The notes below the pieces were generated by a model. The model did not search any database and was not told where the DNA came from. It worked only from the letters and a program-made list of their open reading frames with translations. The translations under genes and the position numbers were made by a program. From Gentiana macrophylla (Eukaryota; Streptophyta; Magnoliopsida; Gentianales; Gentianaceae), in contig JAOBSW010000730.1 of the NCBI GenBank assembly GCA_026214975.1, forward strand, positions 93,705 through 157,704: 64,000 nucleotides of DNA, written 5' to 3'. This document shows, piece after piece, positions 1 through 10,051 of the stretch. Numbering within the stretch: position 1 is the stretch's first letter; every line of letters begins with the position of its first letter.

Positions 1-22
1 TCACGTATCCATGTTTCCTTAC

Positions 23-406
23 TGTTAGGAAAAACAAACCAAGTTATAGTCCTTAATGACGGTAACACAAAATAACAAACAGAAGAAAAAAAGACAAAAC
101 ACCAAATTTACGTGGTTTCCGGCAATGTGCCGACTAGTCCACGGGGGAAAGAGAAAATATTACTATGGATGAGGATTACAAAAGATACAACTCTTATGAA
201 GCCTAAAACAATAGCTAAAATAGCTAAGGCAATTGAGAGTTTATCTCGATTTTGGTACATCTCAATGGTACCTTGATACACCTTAAAACAAAAGGCTTAA
301 TGCCTATTCAAAAAGCCAAAGTCGGCTCCTTCCTACTGCATATTCGATGTGGAATGCAAACAAATAATAAAAGTGATTGTGGGCTTTTGGCCTACTAACA
401 CTAACA
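23..406 (-). repeat. 3' LTR of the deleted Copia element
   Basis: Direct repeat of 1910-2282 with TGTTAG...CTAACA ends. The purine-rich tract read on the minus strand (about 407-420, AATGTGGAGATT) directly precedes it, which marks this copy as the 3' LTR. It is 384 bp against 373 bp for the other copy, differing by point changes and small indels. Confidence 0.93.
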
Positions 407-539
407 AATCTCCACATTGAGACAAAGACCCACATCCAGAAATAGCAAATACTACTCTTTCTCCACAAGCTTCGAAATCTTCAAACAGTCTCAAATAAGT
501 CCAAGAACTGCTTGAACTTAACAAATGGACGACGCTTCG

Positions 540-945
540 TAATGTCTAATTCTGAACAAGATGACATACGGATTGCAGAATTTTCAATAACTATGGATCC
601 CTGCAAAACATACAAATCACCAGACCTGCAAGCTTTCATGACTACAAGAGCACCTTTAATTATCTTCAGAACTCCACCTTCAGCGGTGTACCTAAATCCA
701 AGAGGCTCAAGTGCGCCAAAGAGATGAGATTTTTCTTCAAATCCAGAACATGTCTGAATTTATTAAGTGTTCTGACAACACCATCATGGATCTTGATCCT
801 AACCGTACCAATACCAGCAACCTTGCAAACTGCGCCGTTGCCCAAAGAAAAAACTTCACCTTGAACTGAATCATACGTGGAAAACCAATCCCTATTGAGA
901 CACATATGAAACGTGCAACCAGAATCCAAGATCCACTCATCAACA
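540..945 (-). pseudogene. Copia protease fragment fused to element 3' end
   Basis: Minus-strand reading contains the aspartic protease signature MDSGCTFHMC (D-S-G) near 929, followed by the Copia spacer stretch with LDLKKNLISL. Shortly afterwards the homology stops and the sequence runs into the 3' end of the element, so this is the protease-side border of the internal deletion that removed integrase and reverse transcriptase. Confidence 0.8.
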
Positions 946-1037
946 GACCTTAATTTACCTTCAGCAAAGAAGATATCTCCATCACTCTCATCTTCTACGA
1001 CACTGGCATGAGCATTCTCTTTACCACACTCTTTCTT

Positions 1038-1804
1038 CTATTCACGTTTTTCTTTGTTCTTAAGTCGAAAGCAATCAGATTTATGCTTGGTCTTCTTACA
1101 ATAATTGCAAGTCAAATCTCTATGTCTGTGAGTCAAAACATAATTTTCACTATCTGCATCCTTCTTATTTGATCTGCCCCGAACTACCAGCACGTCTGCC
1201 TGACTACTGCTGCTTCCTCCAGTTATGTCTTTATCAATCTGCTCTTTCGATTTCAAAATCGCACTTAATTTCTTTGTAAGAAACTGTATCCTTACCATAA
1301 AGCATTGTTTCCCTAAAATGCTTAAACGACTGTGGAAGCGAACACAATAACAACAGAGCTTGATCCTCATCATCAATCTTAGCATCTATATTACTCAAAT
1401 CCATAAGCAGGGAATCAAATTTATCTAAATGCGATAATATAGACGACCCTTCAGACATACGAAGCATGTACAAACTCTGCTTTAAATAAAGCCTATTCTC
1501 CATGGTTTTCTTCATATATAAGGATTTTAATTTTTCCCACAAATCCTTAGCAGTAACCTCAGTGGCTACCTCTCTTAAAACCTCATCAGAAAGACATAAA
1601 ATGATACCTGACCTGGTCTTTTTTTCGAGACCAACAAACTCCTCATCTGACATTTTCTCTGGCTTTTTCTCCTTCCTAAGCAACGCAATATCGAAGCCCT
1701 CCTGAATCAGCATGGCCTCCATCTTGAACTGCCACATCCCGAAGTTGACGTTTCTGTCGAACTTCTCAAAATAACTTCTCAAAATAATACTTAGTTACCG
1801 TCAT
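1038..1804 (-). pseudogene. Copia gag (decayed)
   Basis: Encodes a Copia capsid/nucleocapsid protein. The likely original start is the ATG at 1804, in good context, but a 13-bp tandem duplication (ATTTTGAGAAGTT twice, near 1767-1792) shifts the frame, so the open frame now starts at 1782. The 182-aa frame has the usual gag signatures: [20 protein letters not shown], then [12 protein letters not shown], then [20 protein letters not shown] further frameshift near 1240-1300 moves the reading to the frame at 1038-1240, which carries a zinc knuckle (CNYCKKTKHKSDC, one residue shorter than CX2CX4HX4C before the last Cys). Confidence 0.88.
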
Positions 1805-1893
1805 GGTGGCTAATTTTCAAAACCTCGGAAAATCTCAACAAAAACCTCGGCTCGTAAAACCTCGGCTCTCAAAAAACACTCAAAAATAACCCC

Positions 1894-1905
1894 GGCTCTG
1901 ATACA
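1894..1905 (-). promoter_or_regulatory. Primer binding site (initiator tRNA-Met type)
   Basis: On the minus strand this reads TGTATCAGAGCC. It matches the complement of the plant initiator tRNA-Met 3' end (TGGTATCAGAGCC) except for one base, and lies 4 nt inside the 5' LTR. Confidence 0.85.
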
Positions 1906-1909
1906 AGTT

Positions 1910-2282
1910 TGTTAGGAAGAACAAACCGAGCTGTAGCTCTTAACGACGGTAACACAAAATAACAAACGGAAGAAAAAAAGACAAAACACCAAATTTACGT
2001 GGTTTCCGACAACATGCCGACTAGTCCACAAGGGAAAGAGAAAATATTGCTATTGAGGAGGATTACAAAAGATACAACTCTCCTGAAACCTAAAACAATA
2101 ACTAAAATAGCTAAGACATGTTGATTTTGATACATCTCAATGGTATCTTGATACACCTTAAAACAAAAGGCTTAATACTTATTTAAACAAGCCAAAGTCG
2201 GCTCCTCCCTACTGCATATTCCATGTGGGATGCAAACAAATAATAAAAGTGATTGTGAGCTTTTGGCCCACTAACACTAACA
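1910..2282 (-). repeat. 5' LTR of the deleted Copia element
   Basis: Partner of the repeat at 23-406. Its inner edge is followed on the minus strand by a short gap and a primer binding site, so it is the 5' LTR. Confidence 0.93.
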
Positions 2283-2745
2283 CTTACCCGTGCATCCTAG
2301 CCTTACAAGAGTTGCTTAACATGAATCATTGCGAAATACAAAACCTAACATTTTAATTTTCTTCCTTGCCAAAGAACGTTAAAGAGATGCATGCGTGAAA
2401 AATTTATACGTCCGAAACCAGGCGATTTGTAGAATATTGTATATATTTAGTTTTGATTTTTATGAGACATGTTACATGAATAACTAGTATATATAATAGA
2501 TTGAAGCTCTTATTATAAGATTGCGATGTCCACCTTCTTCATCACATATGGAAGATCGAAAAAGGATGTGATCACCAAATATTATCACAAAAATGTCTCT
2601 ATCAAATTTTTTTTTTTTTTTTTTTTTTTGAAAGGAGTCTCTATCACACTTGTAAATCATTAATTAATGAATCAGATTGATATATTTATTAATCAATCTC
2701 ACCATTAATAATTGGTATAATCGTGTAGTGATAGATTAGTGTGAC

Positions 2746-2789
<44 letters not shown>

Positions 2790-2801
2790 TAATCATATCA
2801 A
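2283..2801. other. Non-coding 3' flank of the decayed Cys-rich locus
   Basis: AT-rich, with a poly-T run at about 2607-2629 and an (AT)n microsatellite at about 2747-2787. The part at 2500-2580 (TTGAAGCTCTTATT, then CCACCTTCTTC, then CACATATGGAA) is recognisably the same as 5515-5600, which lies 3' of the intact Cys-rich gene. It is therefore the duplicated 3' flank of the decayed copy. Confidence 0.7.
2747..2787. repeat. (AT)n microsatellite
   Basis: About 20 uninterrupted AT dinucleotides directly before the LINE target duplication. Confidence 0.95.
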
Positions 2802-2804
2802 TTA

Positions 2805-3435
2805 GTGTGGCCTTTTCGTTCCATTACTGCTTTGGGCTCTGGGGTGTGTATGATCTTTAGAGATGCGCTCGGCTCAATTACTGCGGCTTTTTCGTTCCAT
2901 TTCGACCCCGGTATAGGCCCTGAAACACTTGAGATGCAGACACTTCTTTTGGCAATGGAGGAGGCTATTCAATTGGGGCTCTCTGCAGTCATTTTTGAGA
3001 CGGATTGTTTGCCTTGTGTCCAGGCATTAGTGTGGCCGACGGATGATTTGTCGGTCTTTAATTGTTTAGCGCGTGATTGTCTTGCGCTTTTGCCATCCTT
3101 CATATCTTCGTCATTTTCTTTTGTTAAGCGCACTGGCAAGGGCCGACCTTTCTTAGGACATAGGTGGGCTAAGCCCACCCGGATAAAAATATATTACACT
3201 ATAAAATCAATGTAGTCGGGTTTGATCTACAAAATATTCGTAATCCAGCCCACCCGACGAACTCGATATAGTCCATTAGCCCACCCCATATCTAAATCCT
3301 GGCTCCGCCCTTGCGCACTGGAAACTTCCCGGCGCACCCTTTGGCTAGATATGGATTAGAACATACCGGTCGCGTTGGTTGGGGAACTTTTCCCCCTCAC
3401 GATGTAATTTATGCCGCTATTGCGGATTTGACTTA
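2805..3435 (+). pseudogene. LINE RNase H-like C-terminal domain (interrupted)
   Basis: The reading frame gives an RNase H-like domain of the kind at the C-terminus of plant LINE pol (RVT_3 type): GSGVCMIFRDALGSI strand, the acidic helix ETLEMQTLLLAMEEA, and FETDCLPCVQAL with its acidic residue. After residue ~110 the frame runs into the MITE and ends at 3215. Beyond the MITE, from 3322, the original frame resumes (PLARYGLEHTGRVGWG) and ends at a TAA at about 3433. Only the last ~170 codons of pol are present. Confidence 0.85.
3137..3313. mobile_element. hAT-type MITE inside the LINE
   Basis: 177 bp with an exact 8-bp target duplication CGCACTGG (3129-3136 and 3314-3321). Terminal inverted repeats are CAAGGGC at the left and GCCCTTG at the right; inwards the ends read CAAGGGCCGAC and, on the other strand, CAAGGGCGGAG. 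The 8-bp TSD and GGGCGG-type ends fit the hAT superfamily. There is no coding capacity. Confidence 0.92.
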
Positions 3436-3507
3436 ATAAAAAGTTTTTTTAACCTAAAAAAAAAAGTAATCATATCAACTTGAATAAAAAAAAAGTAATC
3501 ATATCAA

Positions 3508-4329
3508 CTTTATATAATACAGACCTATTTCTTCATCATCCGTGGCTTTTGGAGCAGAGCATTTACCTTTTTGGCCTTTGTATTTACATTCTCCACAGCC
3601 GACTACCTTACACTTAATGTCATACATTTGGCTCGCCATCCTCATCCAAACAATCGACGTCAAGGGCTCTTCTGTAAGTATCAAAAGGTTTGGTACTTAG
3701 CTGGAATGATCAGGACTCCATCTGCATTCTCTCCAAATGCATATTCATACAATACGCGATATAATTAATTTGTAATATTTTTTCAATTAATTTATTAGTA
3801 TTTGCGAAAACACATGTAATTTGTTAAAAGTATAACATAAGGTTGTGAGAATGACAGATACACTTATATCATAGTGGGTCCATGGACCCGGCTAACCCAA
3901 AGAAAATGACAAATATTACACTTGAAATAAATTTGTGCATCCACCGATGAAACAAATTAGTTGGAAAAAAGTTGAGTGCACTCGCTGAATTCTTTTTTTG
4001 ATCCGCCAGTGAAAAATGGTAATTATATGTCTAAACCCACCGAAAAAACAAATTAGTTAGAAAAAACTTGAGTGCACTCGCTGAATTCTTTTGTTGGCTC
4101 CGCCACTGGAAAAGGGTAATTATATGACTAAATATAATATTAACATAATACTTCAATATTATTTGAGTTGCAAGTTTTCCCCTAACATATAAAAATATCT
4201 TGGATATAGCTATATATATACGTATGACAACATGAATATAAGCTTCATGAAGTGTGTGTATATATATCTCACTCGCTCACCGGACATAATCATCATGAGC
4301 AAGAAAATGGCACACAGAAGCTTAGACAT
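3508..4329 (-). pseudogene. Decayed tandem copy of the small secreted Cys-rich protein gene
   Basis: Paralogue of the gene at 5698-7926. Exon 1 (4281-4329) is intact and encodes a signal peptide starting MSKLLCAIFLLMMIMS, ending in phase 1 at a GTGAGC donor exactly as in the paralogue. No exon 2 homologue is visible. The exon 3 homologue (about 3508-3736) is broken: the acceptor that reads TTTGCAG in the paralogue is ATATGCAT here (about 3737-3744), the frame shifts before LSTKPFDTYRRAL, one extra base in AAATGTATGAC shifts it again, and one cysteine codon (TGT) is GGC. The tail still reads YDIKCKVVGCGECKY and KGKCSAPKATDDEE. Given the lost acceptor, missing exon and frameshifts, I call it a pseudogene; a short readthrough product cannot be excluded. 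Confidence 0.82.
3941..4131. repeat. 96-bp direct duplication, MITE-like
   Basis: Two adjacent copies (about 3941-4036 and 4037-4131) share AACAAATTAGTT, then TGAGTGCACTCGCTGAATTC, then a GATCCGCCAGTG / GGCTCCGCCACTG block and GGTAATTATATG. The GGCTCCGCCACTG string resembles the terminus of plant hAT MITEs, so this is probably a decayed element with one internal duplication. It sits in the intron of the decayed Cys-rich copy, where exon 2 would be expected. Confidence 0.7.
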
Positions 4330-4641
4330 GCTTTGAGTGGTGGCTGCTACTTAATTGATGATGAAAAACGCTTACCGTAAAAGATATGTTTCAATACATC
4401 AAGGTAAGCCTCGGCCTGATTAAGTTGTTGTACATAAAACAATTAAGGTTTCTCCCACTCAGAGCTGATTCAGATGTGAATGCTCGGACTTCAGATGTGA
4501 TCACCAGATTCAGTGGAAAGCATTAAACATGGCTTGATATATTTTGTTGAGGCGGTATTGAATGGGAAATGATATGGTTCACATGTTTCTCCTTTTGTAT
4601 TCCACCTGGTTGATGATACACCGCTTGTTGTTATTGTGTTC

Positions 4642-4796
4642 ATGTAACGCCCCAGACCCCCGGGTATGACAGCACTAAACAAGTCATAAATGTCCGGTCA
4701 ACTTCTTAGACCGTCGTCCTCATTTGCTAGGGTTAATACGAGTTGACAAGACATTTATGTCTCACACTTATATGGTGGTGATGTGTTTCTCCCACA
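4642..4796 (+). repeat. Fragment of a gypsy-type LTR
   Basis: Starts TGTAACGCCCCAGACC and contains CTTAGACCGTCGTCCTC, GAGTTGACAAGACATTTATG and TCTCACACTTATA. The same blocks occur in order in the larger LTR at 10052/17387-18178, including both copies inside it (17387-17515 and 17972-18110). It breaks off at a Copia gag relic. Confidence 0.75.
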
Positions 4797-5212
4797 GTTC
4801 ACTTCCCCAGTCGTTTATGCAATTTAGGAAAGCAATGCTTTACGGTAAGAATACTAATTCTTATAATGAAAATAAGTCGATTTTTAAATCGAAATATAAG
4901 ATTGATAAAGGCATAATTGGGGAAAATGGTAGTCATGCAGACTTGTTGGTGCGTAGTTCGGAGAAAATCATCTAAGAAGGATGCAAATAGTGAAAATTTT
5001 GAATTCAATCCACATATAAAAATTTGATGTGCAATTATAGTAAAAAGATTGAGCTTATATTATCTAACAGTTTTCGTCTTAAGAACAAAGAAAAACATGA
5101 ACACAAAAAAGAGTACCGTAAAGAGTCAGCTCAGGCCAATATAATAGAAGATGAGAGTGATGAAATGATTTTCTTTGCTAATGAGGAGGTGGAAACTATT
5201 GAGGCTAATTGA
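4795..5212 (+). pseudogene. Copia gag relic
   Basis: Two overlapping plus-strand frames give SLPQSFMQFRKAMLYGKN followed by the C-terminal gag segment FRLKNKEKHEHKKE, ending at a TGA (about 5210). The same segments occur in the gag at 1038-1804 ([18 protein letters not shown] and FRLKNKEKRE), so this is the same family in opposite orientation. The zinc knuckle is ruined (CNYSKK, with Cys lost). No LTRs or TSD are recognisable. Confidence 0.82.
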
Positions 5213-5697
5213 AAGGATCGTGTAGATGCTCAGAGGCTTGGATTTCTAGACAAAAGTAGACTTTGATGCCTTTGGTGGGGACTTTCAGTTATAAATGGTT
5301 ATACTTTGGGAAATTATAAGCTTAATTAAAATGAAAATTCATTCCTCTTGAATCAATTAAAAGAAAGAAAGAAAAAGTATGATATTGTATATATTATAGT
5401 ATAGATTTTCACGGGAAAAAAAAGGAAAATTACATATTGATCAAATTCAGGAAATACTTTGGTATCTTTGGACACTAACACACTCATGATAAAATAAAAA
5501 TTGCAGAAAAGCTAAGTTGAAGCTCTTATTTAAGATTACAATATGTATTAATTGTCCACCTTCTTCTTCACCAGAACACATGGAAATTAAGGTAAAAAAG
5601 CGATAAGATCACTGTATTATGTCACAACACACCGTGTTAATAAAAACCAATAATGTTATGACATAATAATACAGTAATTAACCACGCATATCTTTGA
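5213..5697. other. 3' flank of the Cys-rich gene
   Basis: AT-rich, no ORF of note. About 5515-5600 is shared with 2500-2580 and shows that the duplication unit of the locus extends downstream of the stop codon. Confidence 0.6.
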
Positions 5698-7836
5698 TCA
5701 GGCCTCGTATTCATGATCTTCATCGTTGGCTGCTTCTAGAGCAGTGCATTTACCTTTGATGCTACCTGGAACGTACTTACACGGTCCACAACCGATTGGC
5801 TCACACTTTATGTCATACTTTGGCTCACAGTCCTCATCCAGACAATCATCGTCAAGGGCTTTTCTCAATGCACCAAAAAGATTGCTGCTAAATTTGGCAC
5901 CATCGCCATTATGCTCAACTCCAACTGCAAATATATACAGAGAGAATTCAATATTTTGTGATATTATCTTAAAAGAATTAATAAGTATTGCAAATTAAAA
6001 TCCAACTTTAATTGTTATGGAAAAGTACGTACGTACCGAAAGGTGCAGTACTGTGTTGGAGTTTCCATTTTGTCGCCATGGTGAATGCAGCTCCATGACC
6101 GCCATCCTCTCCTGCTGCAAAAACAAAAACAAAAAAAACAAAACAACAACCAACGAATTTAATGACATGATATGACCTCTTATGGTACGACAATGATACC
6201 CCGTACTATTGAAAGAAGAATAATGCTATTGTCGCATGCAACAAGTACCACATGACCTGATCGATCGCTTGGCAGTGAGATCTCTCGTGATATTAAACTT
6301 AATTAACAAGAGGTCAGACTACAACATTATGAATGGTCTCACTGATATGCGTCGTATCTGAGTCACTGTTTCGGTAGCATTTCTCATGAAATAAATGCAA
6401 GTAGATTGAGTAAACGCTACATATGCCACTATCACTCTGACACAATCAATGTCATAACCTGTCTGTGGAACCTTGTGGCAGTGGATGATACCGTCTTTAA
6501 TTAAATAGATAACACATCATCATTAGAGGTTATGAGTTATTGGTTGTTTGAGAGTAATAGCTGCATTAGCATTTATTCCGTAAAGAGTATTTAATGTTAC
6601 CATTAACTCTCGATGATGTATACATCGGTCGGAGCCCATGCACGTATCTGTGTGTTGTAGGGTGAGATCACGTGACCCCAGTGAGATCCGGCGAAATTTT
6701 TTAGTATTAAAATAATGTATTTTTATTGTTAAAAAATGTTATTTTATTGTTAAAAATTTAGTTTTAGGCTCCGGTGACTTTACCGGAACAAAATTTTGGA
6801 TAAAAAATAGGGTTTATTGTTAAAAAGGACAATTTGAAAATGGAAATATTTAAACAGTAGTGGAATTTTTCATCACACACACACACACAAAGCGACCTTC
6901 ACCTACCTTCTAGATGACGGTAAGACCTCGACTCCCACCTAGACGAGCGCCTTGACAAGTGACAACTATGTTTGAAACAACAACGGGCATACCAAAGCCA
7001 ATAAAAATGTGTAACAAACACAAATAGGATGTAAATCGCAACAAAAGCCAATTAGAATGCATAACAAACACAAACAAGATGTAAATAGCGACGGAGAAGT
7101 TTGATGAAATGACATAATAATATGATGATACCATTTTACATTAACCTCTTCAAAAAAAGTAAACTATTGAAAAGGTTAAACACAACACAATTCAACAACT
7201 AGGTTCATAAGTAGACTTATGTTTCCAATGAATATATCTTTTGATCTGAACGTCAAACATCGTAATTATTTCACCATATTTACGACTTTATTTTTTCGTT
7301 CTTCTTTATTTAGGCTATCCAATTTGATATTTTTTTTGTCGCATTTTAGGCATTTTTGTCACAAAAAAGCTAAGCCTAAGCTATTTTATCTCATCCCACC
7401 CTGTAATAGTGATTTGAAGTCAACCCTACCCTTCCCACCAGATTGAACAATGCATTTAAAGTAACTTATATCTTGGAATGTGTCTTATCGTATGGACACT
7501 TTGTATTTTTTTTTCAATTTCCGATTTCTATTTTTCCCTCTTATTTGTCGACATTTTTAAACCACTCTCTAAAAATATAGTTCGATACTACCATATCGAT
7601 GATCAAATGAATATTAATGGAAAAAATAATTGGATCCGAGCCTATCAAAGTTATCCGTAATTAATACTAAAGTTGACCGTTCACCCATCAATGGGGTTTT
7701 TCTCCGAAACCTATATATGACATGAGGTTATAAACAGTCGATCTATATATATATGAGTTTCCCTTTTTTTCCTTGCCTGAAAATTTTGAGTTTGCTTCTA
7801 AATGGACAACATCAACATGCATGCTTCAACAAAAAA

Positions 7837-7868
<32 letters not shown>

Positions 7869-7926
7869 GCTCACCAGACATAATCAGCAGCATAACCATG
7901 ACAATGGAACCCATATGCTTAGGCAT
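5698..7926 (-). CDS. Small secreted Cys-rich protein, three exons, family not recognised
   Basis: Exons 7926-7875, 6114-6037 and 5924-5698 join in phase 1 at both introns to give a 118-residue protein. Exon 1 is a signal peptide (MPKHMGSIVMVMLLIMS) ending at a GTGAGC donor. Exon 2 (about 26 aa, AGEDGGHGAAFTMATKWKLQ...) lies between TTGCAG and a GTACGT donor. Exon 3 (TTTGCAG acceptor) encodes an acidic domain with six cysteines spaced C-X4-C-X7-C-X4-C-X2-C-X10-C, including KYDIKCEPIGCGPCKY and KGKC, and an acidic tail to a TGA. Six cysteines after a signal peptide suggest a disulphide-bonded apoplastic or vacuolar peptide, possibly defence or signalling; that is inference. The spacing does not fit thionin, defensin, RALF, EPF or lipid-transfer patterns that I know. 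A pseudogene copy lies 1.4 kb away, and homologous signal peptide and exon 3 support the exon model. Intron 1 is 1.76 kb, with an AC repeat near 6875-6890. Confidence 0.8.
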
Positions 7927-8013
7927 GTTTTCACTGTAGGCTGTGGATACTTGACAATATACTCAAACTTTGATGGGGTTTGTGAGTTCTTCCCCTTAAT
8001 TGATCGGCCAAGT

Positions 8014-8020
8014 ACTTATA
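8014..8020 (-). promoter_or_regulatory. Candidate TATA box of the Cys-rich gene
   Basis: The minus strand reads CCTATAAGTAC about 90 bp upstream of the ATG at 7926, a normal plant TATA-to-ATG distance. No experimental support. Confidence 0.45.
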
Positions 8021-8029
8021 GGTCAATTA

Positions 8030-8425
8030 TTGTCTCTTTGCATTATTTGTCATTATTTCTATCCTTTCGCATAAAGTTAAAAAGTTTGATACGTTTAGAT
8101 ATCTCCCATCAAATATATATATATATATATTTCAAAATTTTTATTGATTCATGGTATTACCACTCGCTATAAAAATTAGCGACATTACTTAAAAATATTC
8201 CGTATCGATTGCCCTTATCCCTAATTTTCCATATATTTTTTATTATTATTGATTTATGGTACTACCACAACAATTGTGGCATATAGCAATTGAAACAACA
8301 CACTTATACATTGTTGATTATGATGCACCTAGCTACATCATGTTTAATTGGTCATATATATCATGATCAATGATAAACAAAATATTTTATCATTAATTGT
8401 GCCATAACTATCGTGAGAGTAGTAA

Positions 8426-8458
<33 letters not shown>

Positions 8459-10051
8459 GTAATGATATATTGACCATTTTAATACGTTGGATGTATTTAA
8501 GGAATTTCGTAACTAATTAATGACCCATTCGAAAATCCTGATTAAATGATGTAAGATCATTCGACACGTATTTGACCCACTATTTTGGTAGGCATATCAA
8601 TAATTCCTAATAATATCTTCATAAATGACACTGAAACATAACTTACAAACATAAAGTTAGTCAGAGGTGATTTGATCTATACGTTTAAATCTGAATTTGT
8701 TTGCTACATACTAAGCTGAATTTGAAGTATGCGTCTAGTTGAGTATCAATTAAGTCTGATGTTCTGAGCTAAGATCTGATGATCATGTCTGAGTTCGGTG
8801 TGTTCACGTCAGAATCAGCTTGAAGTATGAATCTGGTTAAGTTGATGTATAGGAATTAAGTTGATTCGAAGGCCAAAAGGCAAGGTTTGCTGAAGAGGAA
8901 AAGTTAACCAAGGTTGAAGAGGGAGAGAAGAGAAAAAAATGAGAACTTCTGCTTAGTGTTGGATGTGCTCGCCTCGAATCACAAGTGTGCATCTGGGGAT
9001 TAAAAATGCTAAAAGTTCTGCTTAATTGCAAGGTGTAAATGGCCTAATTTCGTCAGTCAACGCGTACATCTGCATACATTTTTCACGACCTTCATATTGG
9101 GATAAAATAAATGTGGCGTAATGCTCATGAATCAACACGGTTATGATAGCGAAAAATGATACCAAAAAAAGTTGCAGTAACGATATACATGGTAAAGTTA
9201 GCTTAATTGTATGGTGTGGTATGTTTATTTGTTTCCATTACTTATTGTTTTGTTATGTCATCAGGTGATATTAGTAGTGTTGATAATTATTCTTTATGTA
9301 TTAAACTTATGCATTCATTTTGCGAAAGAGAAACTTGTAACATTGTTCTGATACTAGAAACATGTATTAGTTCCTTTTGATGCCAATGTTTCTTTACTAA
9401 GTTTCATAGGTCATCCTTTTATTTAGATCTTAACATATAAACATCTTTTACGTCAGAAGGTCTAGGAGAATCCATTGAAAGGTCGAGGCTAACCCTCCTC
9501 TACCCCTATGAACGTTTCTCATTCGTCCCTTCAGTTCCACCTCAAGTTTTACGTGAGAAGGTCCAGGAGAATTCATTGAAGGGCCGAGGCTAACCCTCCT
9601 CCTACCCATATCAATGTTATACTCGTCTCATTTGTCCCTCCAGTTCCACCTCATGTTGTGAATGCTAATCATGATGCGTATGTTCCAGTGGCCTTTACTT
9701 CCACGCAACCACTGTGGACTTTTCATGGTTTCAGGGTGTTTATATCTACTACGTCTTTTTCATGACTTGCATGTTGTGTTCATGATAATAAATGACGAAG
9801 TCGTACACATTATGGAATCTAGAGTGTTGTTGTACCTGTAAGTACTTTGGTGTAGTATTCTAACTTATGTAGTATTTAAACTTGTAGTAGTAGTGACTTG
9901 TTTATAAACCTTAATACTTTGATGTTAGTATGGAAGTGATGTGTTGGATTGTCTAGTTTGCCAAGTTCTTTACAGCTTCTGTATTTACTCTGATTATACA
10001 TTGTACAAGGCTTCGTGATTCGAGTTGTATAAATATTCCATACTTCTCGGT
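8030..10051. other. Intergenic DNA without recognisable genes
   Basis: AT-rich. It holds a poly-T run at about 8431-8458 and a 101-bp tandem duplication at 9446-9656, and no ORF with recognisable similarity. It is the upstream side of the Cys-rich gene, so distal regulatory DNA may lie here, but nothing specific can be shown. Confidence 0.6.
9446..9656. repeat. Tandem duplication, period 101 bp
   Basis: Two copies start TTTTACGTCAGAAGGTC (9446) and TTTTACGTGAGAAGGTC (9547). Both contain GAGGCTAACCCTCCTC and CAGTTCCACCTCA. Differences are scattered substitutions and short indels. Origin unknown. Confidence 0.85.

Larger units (their letters stand above)
23..2282 (-). mobile_element. Deleted, non-autonomous Copia LTR retrotransposon
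   Basis: A complete insertion bounded by a 5-bp target duplication CTTAC (18-22 and 2283-2287). The LTRs start TGTTAGG and end CTAACA. The element runs on the minus strand: a primer binding site lies next to the right LTR, gag follows, and the polypurine tract lies next to the left LTR. Internal DNA is only about 1.5 kb. It holds gag and the start of protease and then jumps to the 3' end, so integrase, reverse transcriptase and RNase H are missing through an internal deletion near 420-560. It could only have moved with proteins supplied by a relative. Confidence 0.93.
2802..3463 (+). mobile_element. 5'-truncated LINE retrotransposon
   Basis: An insertion flanked by a 14-15-bp target duplication AAGTAATCATATCAA (2787-2801 and 3464-3478) and ending in a poly(A) run at about 3455-3463. 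A long variable TSD, 5' truncation and an A tail are typical of target-primed reverse transcription. The target sequence appears again at about 3493-3508 after another A run, so there was a further local duplication. The element is interrupted by a 177-bp hAT MITE at 3137-3313. Confidence 0.9.

Noticed and set aside
8837..9031. 64-aa Ser-rich minus-strand frame
   Set aside because: No motif, no homologous copy in the window, ordinary intergenic composition.
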